Origin: Microcaldota archaeon
GTDB taxonomy: Archaea; Micrarchaeota; Micrarchaeia; Anstonellales; Anstonellaceae
DNA: 9,629 bases
Direction of reading: 5' to 3'
Assembly: GCA_023248665.1 (NCBI GenBank)
Contig: JAHFEC010000040.1
Location: forward strand, 1 to 9,629
A model generated the notes under the pieces. It worked only from the letters and a program-made list of their open reading frames with translations. It was not told the origin of the DNA and did not search any database. Shown piece by piece: positions 5,843-9,629 of this stretch. How positions within the stretch are numbered: the stretch's first letter is position 1; each line of letters begins with the position of its first letter. Made by a program: the position numbers and the translations under genes.

Positions 5843-6274
5843 ATGATTGTAATCAACGCAAAAGGCCAGATCGCCGGGCGCCTCTCGGCGCGCATCGCCA
5901 AGTTCCTCCTCGCCGGCGAGGAGGTCGCCGTCATCGAGGCGCAGGATTCCGTGCTTTCCGGCACCCTGCAGTCGCACATCGCGCGCATGCACCTGCGCCG
6001 CACGCAGAAGGACAAGCGCGACCCTGAGAAATCCCCCAAGTACCCGAAGCTGCCGCACCTGCTCTTCCGCCGCATGGTGCGCGGCATGCTTCCCAAGAAG
6101 AGCCAGCGCGGGCGGGATGCACTCCATCTCTTCCGCGCCTACACCGGCACGCCGGCCACGCTGGCCAACGAGAAAGCCGTTTCCTACCCCGAACTCTCCA
6201 AGGCCGATTCGCTTCGCAAGAAGATCACCCTCGGGGAGCTCTGCCGGGTGTTCGGCTACGAAGAGAGGATCTGA
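5843..6274 (+). CDS. rpl13: 50S ribosomal protein uL13
   Basis: Early-assembling large-subunit protein that binds 23S rRNA. The N-terminus MIVINAKGQIAGRLSARIAKFLLAG is typical. RRTQKDKRDPEKSPKYPKLPHLLFRRMVRGMLPKKSQRGRDAL contains the archaeal form of the signature region. With the start at 5843 it is 143 residues, the usual archaeal length. GGTGG (5833-5837) lies 5 nt before this ATG. Two further in-frame ATGs exist, at 5840 (one residue longer) and at 5819, directly after the eL18 stop (eight longer). The latter would place the Shine-Dalgarno inside the gene. Confidence 0.94.
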   Translation: MIVINAKGQIAGRLSARIAKFLLAGEEVAVIEAQDSVLSGTLQSHIARMHLRRTQKDKRDPEKSPKYPKLPHLLFRRMVRGMLPKKSQRGRDALHLFRAYTGTPATLANEKAVSYPELSKADSLRKKITLGELCRVFGYEERI

Positions 6275-6292
6275 TCATTTAGGTGATTTGTC

Positions 6293-6736
6293 ATGAGCGC
6301 CAAGAAACCATCCGCAAAATCGGACAAGAAAAAGAAGAAAACCGGGATCGTCACCCGTGGCAAGCGCAAGGAGGCCCTCGCCCGCGCGTCCATCCGCAAA
6401 GGCAAGGGCGTCGTGCGCATCAACTCGGTCAATCTCGACTCGTTCCAGAGCCGGTACGTGCGCGAGCTCATCCGCGAGCCCCTGCGCCTCGCGCCCGAAG
6501 CGGCGTCTGGCGTGGATATCGACATCTCGGTGCGGGGCGGCGGCGCCATGGGCCAGGCCCAGGCGGCCCGCATCGCCATCGCCCGCGCGCTCGTCGAGCA
6601 CTCCGGGGACGAGACGCTGCGCGAGCGGTTCGCGACGCGCGACCGTTTCATGCTCTCCGAAGATTCGCGGCGCGTCGAGCCCAAGAAGTACAAGGGACCC
6701 AAGGCCCGCGCCCGGTTCCAGAAGTCGTACCGTTGA
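6293..6736 (+). CDS. rps9: 30S ribosomal protein uS9
   Basis: Small-subunit head protein whose C-terminal tail touches P-site tRNA. The invariant ending KARARFQKSYR is present, and its last Arg is the tRNA-contacting residue. Other family marks are TRGKRKEALARASIRKGKG near the start, VRGGGAMGQAQAARIAIARAL at about residues 80-100, and RDRFMLSEDSRRVEPKKYKGPKARA. Length is 147, with a short Lys-rich leader of about 16 residues. AGGTGAT (6281-6287) precedes the ATG. It is 18 nt after rpl13. Confidence 0.96.
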   Translation: MSAKKPSAKSDKKKKKTGIVTRGKRKEALARASIRKGKGVVRINSVNLDSFQSRYVRELIREPLRLAPEAASGVDIDISVRGGGAMGQAQAARIAIARALVEHSGDETLRERFATRDRFMLSEDSRRVEPKKYKGPKARARFQKSYR

Positions 6737-6739
6737 GCC

Positions 6740-6770
6740 CTTTTTCTTTTCTTCGAAAGAAAAGAAAAAG
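6740..6770 (+). repeat. T-rich/A-rich palindromic hairpin element, copy 7
   Basis: CTTTTTCTTTTCTT / AAGAAAAGAAAAAG, 14 bp with a CGA loop, starting 4 nt after the rps9 stop. The flanks TTGAGCCC and TTCACCCC match at 6 of 8, and AAAAAGAAAAG follows. Its place inside a ribosomal operon argues against it being a full terminator; it may set relative rpoN expression. Confidence 0.8.
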
Positions 6771-6816
6771 TGCTTCACCCCAAAAAGAAAAGAATCAGAA
6801 TATTCGAGGTGGAGAT

Positions 6817-7014
6817 ATGTATTTCCCTGTCCGTTGCTTTACCTGCGGCGCGCCCATCGCGCACAAATGGGAGGAGTACGACTCGCGTCTAAAAGCCGGC
6901 GAGAAGGCCGCCCAGGTGCTCGACGACCTCGGCATCGAGCGGTTCTGCTGCCGGAGGATGTTCCTCTCGCACGTGGAAATCATGGAGAAGGTCGCCAAAT
7001 ACGACAAGCTCTAG
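6817..7014 (+). CDS. rpoN: DNA-directed RNA polymerase subunit N (Rpo10)
   Basis: Small zinc protein homologous to eukaryotic Rpb10, part of the RpoD/L/N/P assembly platform. Length is 65 residues, normal for the family. The zinc site is complete: CFTCG (Cys7 and Cys10) and the CC pair in RFCCRRMF (about residues 44-45). The MYFPVRCFTCGAPI start is typical. The ATG at 6817 has GAGGTGG (6806-6812) 4 nt upstream. The gene is 80 nt after rps9, separated by a hairpin element. RpoK, usually next in archaea, is not found in this window. Confidence 0.96.
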   Translation: MYFPVRCFTCGAPIAHKWEEYDSRLKAGEKAAQVLDDLGIERFCCRRMFLSHVEIMEKVAKYDKL

Positions 7015-7028
7015 AGGTGCATATGTAA
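7015..7028 (+). other. Shine-Dalgarno followed by an immediate start-stop (ATG TAA)
   Basis: AGGTGC directly follows the rpoN stop, and the ATG at 7023-7025 is followed at once by TAA (7026-7028). The motif and spacing match those of the real genes of this operon, but there is no reading frame. This is where rpoK usually sits, so it could be the remnant of a lost gene or a ribosome-loading regulatory site; it could also be chance. Confidence 0.3.
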
Positions 7029-7040
7029 GAGAATCATTTG

Positions 7041-7166
7041 TAGGGGGGAATCAGGAGGACACTAATCGGCGGCGAACCGCCGATTGTGCCCAGAGGCGTG
7101 AATCGTCGCGCCTCTCGGGCCCTCAAACTGAAGGGGGGACTTCTGCAATGTGTGTGTTCCCCCCTG
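7041..7166 (+). ncRNA. Candidate structured RNA segment between rpoN and tRNA-Pro (no family recognised)
   Basis: There is no reading frame of note. Hairpin A: AATCGGCGG-CGAA-CCGCCGATT (7064-7085, 9 bp), extended by CAC/GTG and GG/CC with single-base bulges. Hairpin B: GCCC-AGAGGCG (7088-7098) with CGCCTCT-C-GGGC (7109-7120). The 3' end TTCCCCCCT (7158-7166) can pair either with AGGGGGGAA (7042-7050), closing A and B into one junction, or with AGGGGGGA (7132-7139) as a local hairpin. It could be a leader, a free small RNA or a two-state switch. No RNase P, SRP, 5S or H/ACA hallmarks were seen. Confidence 0.4.
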
Positions 7167-7179
7167 CGGTTCTGTTTAT

Positions 7180-7291
7180 GGGGCCATGGGATAACCTGGT
7201 AGCCTACCTGCTTGGGGTGCAGGTGATCCGAGTGTGGATCAAGCCCGCCATGGGCCTACCTCCACCGGGAATTCAAATCTCGGTGGCCCCA
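7180..7291 (+). tRNA. tRNA-Pro(GGG) with an intron in the T-arm
   Basis: Acceptor GGGGCCA (7180-7186) / TGGCCCC (7284-7290), A73 (7291). D-loop AACCTGGTA; the D-stem has an A12-C23 mismatch. Anticodon stem CCTGC (7207-7211) / GCAGG (7219-7223) with loop TT-GGG-GT gives anticodon GGG. Variable loop TGAT. T-stem CCGAG (7228-7232) and its partner CTCGG (7279-7283) are separated by 39 extra nt before the T-loop TTCAAAT (7272-7278). Removing 7233-7271 gives a perfect 5-bp T-stem and a normal tRNA of 73 nt. No CCA is encoded. tRNA-Pro near rpoN is known in other archaea. Confidence 0.93.
7233..7271 (+). other. 39-nt non-canonical intron between tRNA positions 53 and 54 of tRNA-Pro
   Basis: A strict bulge-helix-bulge is present. 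Outer helix: TGA (7224-7226) / TCA (7273-7275). Central 4-bp helix: TCCG (7227-7230) / CGGG (7266-7269), with one U-G pair. Two 3-nt bulges: AGT (7231-7233) and AAT (7270-7272). Inner helix: GTGGA (7234-7238) / TCCAC (7261-7265), with an internal GCCC/GGGC hairpin. Cutting each bulge after its second base removes exactly 7233-7271. Confidence 0.9.
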
Positions 7292-7321
7292 TTTTATTGT
7301 CATAAGGGAAATAGATGGAAT

Positions 7322-7395
7322 GGTGCCACCGTTTCGGCCTTCGGGCCGAAATCTGCGCCGCCGCCTGCGGGCGTCTGCGCATCTCGGTGGCCCCA
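7322..7395 (+). ncRNA. Candidate 74-nt three-way-junction RNA, array unit 1
   Basis: Outer stem GGTGCCACCG / CGGTGGCCCC (9 of 10 pairs), hairpin TTTCGGCC-TTCG-GGCCGAAA closed by the very stable C-UUCG-G loop, and a second hairpin TGCGC...GCGCA. It ends GGCCCCA followed by TTTTATT, like a tRNA with a T-rich terminator. A TATA-like TTTTATTG ends 22 nt before the first G. Expression is unproven. Confidence 0.45.
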
Positions 7396-7425
7396 TTTTA
7401 TTGTCATAAGGGAAATAGATGGAAT

Positions 7426-7497
7426 GGTGCCACCGTTTCGGCCTTCGGGCCGAAATCTCCAAAGCCGCTTTGGCGTCTTTGGATCTCGGTGGCCCCA
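7426..7497 (+). ncRNA. Candidate 72-nt three-way-junction RNA, array unit 2 (compensated hairpin)
   Basis: Same outer stem and UUCG hairpin as unit 1. The second hairpin is instead CCAAAG (from 7459) / CTTTGG (to 7482): both strands changed together, so pairing is kept while sequence is not. Confidence 0.45.
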
Positions 7498-7527
7498 TTT
7501 TATTGTCATAAGGGAAATAGATGGAAT

Positions 7528-7601
7528 GGTGCCACCGTTTCGGCCTTCGGGCCGAAATCTGCGCCGCCGCCTGCGGGCGTCTGCGCATCTCGGTGGCCCC
7601 A
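7528..7601 (+). ncRNA. Candidate 74-nt three-way-junction RNA, array unit 3
   Basis: Identical in appearance to unit 1, ending in GGCCCCATTTTATTGTC, after which the sequence leaves the repeat (CTGAACAG at 7612). Confidence 0.45.
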
Positions 7602-7611
7602 TTTTATTGTC

Positions 7612-7762
7612 CTGAACAGAAATAAAAGAAAGAAGAAAAATCGCTCGAAATAAACCGTACGGTAAAAATCATGCATTGCATTCAAAAAACCAAGTCATTC
7701 CGAAAGTAGCCGTCGTGAAAACGGCGAGCATTTGCGGATCTCTTGGATAAACTGGTGAAAAC
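7612..7762 (+). promoter_or_regulatory. AT-rich leader and possible promoter of rps2
   Basis: About 150 nt without a gene. CGAAATAAAC (7646-7655) is a possible BRE/TATA. It overlaps the perfect palindrome ACCGTACGGT (7654-7663), a possible operator. A small hairpin GCCGT/ACGGC lies near 7708-7726. GGTGA (7754-7758) is the rps2 Shine-Dalgarno. Promoter assignment is tentative. Confidence 0.35.
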
Positions 7763-8698
7763 ATGGCACAAGAAGGATTTCTCATAAAACAGGAAAAATA
7801 CCTCGAAGCGGGCATCCACATCGGCACGAAGCTTCGCGTCATCGACATGACGAGGTTCATCTATCGCACCCGATCGGACGGGCTGTACGTGCTCGACCTG
7901 CGCAAGGTGGACGAGCGCATCCGCCTCGCCGGCAAGCTCCTCTCCCGCTACGACCCCAAGGAGATCGTGGTGGTCGCCAGCCGCACCTACTCATCCATGG
8001 CCGCCAACCAGTTCGCGCTCCTCACGGGCGCAAAAGTGGCCACGGGCCGTTTCGTACCCGGTCTTTTCACGAACTCCTCCCGCGTCGATTTCGTCGAGCC
8101 CAAGCTGGTCATCATCTGCGACCCCAAGGGCGAGCGGCAGGCGGTCGTCGAATGCGGCAAGATGGGCCTTCCGACCATCGGCCTGTGCGACACCGACAAC
8201 TTCACCATGTACATCGACTGGGTGGTGCCCTGCAACAACAAGGGCCGCCGCTCGCTCCTGCTCATCTTCTGGCTCTTCGCGCGCGAGATGGCCATCTCAT
8301 CCGGCAAGGTGGCCTCCTACGACGAGTTCAAGCCCACCTTCGAGGAATTCGAGGCGGCCGCGCAAGCTCCGCCGCCCCCGACCGTCGAGGCCCCCGCCGA
8401 GGGCGCCCCAGACGTGGCGTCCGAGGCGCCGGCCGAGCCTTCGGAAGGAACGAATCCAAAGACCGTGAATGCGGCCGATTCTGCGGACGAGGACGAGGCC
8501 GAAGAGAGCGACTCTGACGGGAAGAAAGAGGGCGAAACCGAGGAGGAAACCGCGGCCCGCAAGAAAGCCAAAGCCTCCAAGCCCAAGGCGGCCAAGAAAG
8601 CGCCTGCCAAGGCCAAGCCCAAGGAGAAAGACGAGAAGGTCGCGGCCCCCGAGGAAAAGCCCGCGTCAAGCGAAAAGGAAGAGAAGAAAGAAGAGTAG
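7763..8698 (+). CDS. rps2: 30S ribosomal protein uS2 with long low-complexity C-terminal tail
   Basis: Small-subunit protein at the head-body junction, without the zinc site or coiled coil of the bacterial form. The core is about residues 1-197: YLEAGIHIGTKLRVIDM at the start, then RTRSDGLYVLDLRKVDERI, VVASRTYSSMAANQFA, TGRFVPGLFTN, EPKLVIICDPKGERQAV, GLCDTDNFTMYIDWVVPCNNKGRRS, all typical of archaeal/eukaryotic uS2. The last 110 or so of 311 residues are a Pro/Ala, then Glu/Asp, then Lys/Ala-rich disordered tail. The ATG at 7763 has GGTGA 4 nt upstream. The enolase gene common before rps2 in archaea is absent; the tRNA-Pro array occupies the space. Confidence 0.96.
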   Translation: MAQEGFLIKQEKYLEAGIHIGTKLRVIDMTRFIYRTRSDGLYVLDLRKVDERIRLAGKLLSRYDPKEIVVVASRTYSSMAANQFALLTGAKVATGRFVPGLFTNSSRVDFVEPKLVIICDPKGERQAVVECGKMGLPTIGLCDTDNFTMYIDWVVPCNNKGRRSLLLIFWLFAREMAISSGKVASYDEFKPTFEEFEAAAQAPPPPTVEAPAEGAPDVASEAPAEPSEGTNPKTVNAADSADEDEAEESDSDGKKEGETEEETAARKKAKASKPKAAKKAPAKAKPKEKDEKVAAPEEKPASSEKEEKKEE

Positions 8699-8701
8699 TT
8701 T

Positions 8702-8730
8702 TGCACGCGCTAGAATTCCATCTGCGTGCA
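8702..8730. terminator. Possible hairpin at the convergent rps2 / ipk ends
   Basis: Inverted repeat TGCACGC (8702-8708) / GCGTGCA (8724-8730), loop 15 nt, straddling the ipk stop 4 nt past the rps2 stop. TTTT (8699-8702) precedes it on the + strand. Weak evidence for a shared terminator. Confidence 0.3.
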
Positions 8731-9465
8731 CAGCGCTTTCTTTCCAAGAAGCAGGGCCTCGATTCTTTTTGGATAATTCGCGTTGGCGACATAGATTTCG
8801 CCGCCGACGCCTTTCAACTCCTTTATCTTTCCGGCCATGCCGCCCGTGACGTCAGGTGAATCCGACTCCTTCAGATGCTTCTCTACCGCCGCGAAATTCT
8901 TCCTGTCGATTTTTCCGACCAGCTTGCCGTCGGCCATGATGCCGTCCACATCGGTGCCCAGCACCGTTCTTTCGGCCTTTTTGGCCAGATACGCGACCAT
9001 CTGGTCTCCCGAGCACACGCTCCCGCCCAGCGCCTCGTCGGGCACCATGTCTCCATGAAGGACCGGCATCTTGCCCATAGCAAGCAGATCGAAAACCCGT
9101 CTCTCGTCGAATTTTACGATCCTCTTGTTTTTCTGCACGATGATGTCGTGCGGCTGGACCGTTATCGCGTCCACGCCGTGGCTTCGGAGCGAGCCGACCA
9201 CCATTTTGGACAATTGGGCGCACGCCTCCTGGGTCTTGCGGTAGCCTTCCTTGTCCTTCTCGCTCCTGATGCCGTCCTTAATCCCGTATTCGATGACCAG
9301 CGCATGGCCGAACGAGCCCGCGCCATGCACCAGCACGATGTCCCGCCTGCCGCCGGCCCACAGCCGGCCCAGCATCTCCGCCAGCGCATCGATCCGGACG
9401 AGGTCTGCTTCCATGCGGCCCTTTTTGTTCGTTATCACGCTGCCGCCGAGTTTGAGGATTTGCAT
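8710..9465 (-). CDS. ipk: Isopentenyl phosphate kinase
   Basis: Amino-acid-kinase-fold enzyme that phosphorylates isopentenyl phosphate with ATP to isopentenyl diphosphate, the last step of the archaeal alternative mevalonate pathway feeding membrane lipids. The nucleotide-binding start MQILKLGGSVITNK (Lys5), the HGAGSFGH motif with the catalytic-type His54 (His47 is the other), GSVCSGDQMVAYLA, TDVDGIMADGKLVGKI and the DVTGGMAGKIKE loop are all present. Length 251 residues, usual for the family. The frame is open upstream to 9588, but the homologous start is the ATG at 9465, and a TATA-like box lies 23-30 nt above it. No Shine-Dalgarno is seen, so it may be leaderless. It is convergent with rps2 (11 nt apart); this kinase near rps2 is recurrent in archaea. 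Confidence 0.95.
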   Translation of the reverse strand: MQILKLGGSVITNKKGRMEADLVRIDALAEMLGRLWAGGRRDIVLVHGAGSFGHALVIEYGIKDGIRSEKDKEGYRKTQEACAQLSKMVVGSLRSHGVDAITVQPHDIIVQKNKRIVKFDERRVFDLLAMGKMPVLHGDMVPDEALGGSVCSGDQMVAYLAKKAERTVLGTDVDGIMADGKLVGKIDRKNFAAVEKHLKESDSPDVTGGMAGKIKELKGVGGEIYVANANYPKRIEALLLGKKALCTQMEF

Positions 9466-9486
9466 TAAGATATCAAAAGGTTGGAG

Positions 9487-9497
9487 GATAAAAACCA
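9487..9497 (-). promoter_or_regulatory. TATA-like promoter of ipk
   Basis: On the - strand the sequence reads GGTTTTTATCC, centred about 27 nt before the ipk ATG, the distance expected for leaderless archaeal transcripts. It lies in the loop of an inverted repeat GGAGGAT (9483-9489) / ATCCTCC (9498-9504), which might be an operator. Confidence 0.45.
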
Positions 9498-9553
9498 ATC
9501 CTCCGGCTTGCTCTGTTGCACAAATCCTCTCTGACACCCTGCTGAAACAAATT

Positions 9554-9629
9554 TCACCTATTTTTAGCGTATTCCGAAATTCTGTCATACGCCCAGAAGC
9601 GCCTCTGCGCTTCTTGGCACATGTTTTCA
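9554..9629 (-). CDS. Possible C-terminal end of an unidentified - strand gene (partial)
   Basis: An open - strand frame enters at the window edge and ends at TGA (9554-9556). It would encode about 24 residues ending CQEAQRRFWAYDRISEYAKNR, a plausible charged C-terminus. It lies 88 nt upstream of ipk in the same direction. Too short to identify. A hairpin AGAAGCGC-CTCT-GCGCTTCT (9595-9614) lies inside it, so an RNA or non-coding reading is also possible. Confidence 0.3.
   Translation of the reverse strand, partial: ENMCQEAQRRFWAYDRISEYAKNR

Larger units (their letters stand above)
7277..7611 (+). repeat. Tandem array of three 102-104-bp units carrying the tRNA-Pro 3' end
   Basis: Units are 7277-7380, 7381-7482 and 7483-7586, then a 25-nt partial at 7587-7611. 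Each opens with ATCTCGGTGGCCCCA, the last 15 nt of tRNA-Pro, then TTTTATTGTC. Units 1 and 3 appear identical; unit 2 differs only in a 24-26-nt hairpin region. Apparent protein frames on both strands come from this repetition. Confidence 0.95.

Noticed and set aside
7277..7611. CRISPR array
   Set aside because: The conserved part is about 78 nt, the variable part is a palindrome rather than a spacer, units 1 and 3 share the same variable part, and no cas genes are nearby.
7148..7653. Overlapping open frames on both strands (100-155 residues) with internal amino-acid repeats
   Set aside because: They are produced by the tandem 102-104-bp units, change reading frame from one unit to the next because the lengths are not multiples of three, and overlap tRNA-Pro.
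9466..9588. 41-residue N-terminal extension of isopentenyl phosphate kinase
   Set aside because: The family begins at the K-L-G-G-S motif; a TATA-like box lies inside the extension region at the right distance from 9465.

Overview
The window is archaeal. It carries the conserved archaeal translation/transcription cluster cbf5 - tRNA-Ser - uS13 - uS4 - uS11 - RpoD - tRNA-Leu - eL18 - uL13 - uS9 - RpoN - tRNA-Pro - uS2 on the + strand, followed by a convergent isopentenyl phosphate kinase gene on the - strand. Most + strand cluster genes have a Shine-Dalgarno of the AGGTGAT / AGGTGG type about 4-5 nt before the start, complementary to the archaeal 16S 3' end. Coding DNA is GC-rich; the spacers are much richer in A/T. 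tRNA introns, one of them in a non-canonical position, together with low-complexity tails on several ribosomal proteins suggest a DPANN-type lineage such as Micrarchaeota or a relative. That lineage placement is inference only.

Layout. 1-784: 3' part of an EamA/DMT membrane transporter, probably cut by the window edge. 845-1711: Cbf5/TruB pseudouridine synthase. 1712-2346: AT-rich spacer with repeated fragments of the tRNA-Ser 5' end, a 122-bp direct duplication and palindromic hairpin elements. 2347-2512: tRNA-Ser(GGA) with an intron. 2572-5121: uS13, uS4, uS11, RpoD. 5134-5218: tRNA-Leu(GAG). 5219-5506: repeat-filled spacer with two hairpins and a 50-bp tandem repeat. 5507-7014: eL18, uL13, uS9, RpoN, with one hairpin element between uS9 and RpoN. 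7015-7179: a start-stop AUG-UAA, then a strongly structured segment. 7180-7291: tRNA-Pro(GGG), interrupted in its T-arm by a 39-nt intron with a textbook bulge-helix-bulge. 7277-7611: three tandem 102-104-bp units, each beginning with the tRNA-Pro 3' end and each able to fold into a 72-74-nt three-way-junction RNA. 7763-8698: uS2 with a long charged tail. 8710-9465 (-): isopentenyl phosphate kinase, with a possible fragment of another - strand gene at the right edge.

How it fits together. The ribosomal proteins, two RNA polymerase subunits and three tRNAs are probably co-transcribed, and RNase P, RNase Z and the splicing endonuclease would release the tRNAs. Cbf5 modifies rRNA/tRNA. The kinase belongs to the archaeal isoprenoid (lipid) pathway and is a separate unit.

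The most unusual feature is the spacers. Each of the three tRNA genes is bordered by repeats containing a terminal piece of that same tRNA: the 5' end for Ser, the 3' end for Leu and Pro. A family of T-rich/A-rich perfect hairpins is scattered through the same spacers, in several cases between 7-8-bp direct repeats, and one copy makes up part of the tRNA-Ser intron. The tRNA-Pro array shows covariation between copies (one hairpin changes both strands together), the best sign here of a structured RNA or mobile element not previously described.
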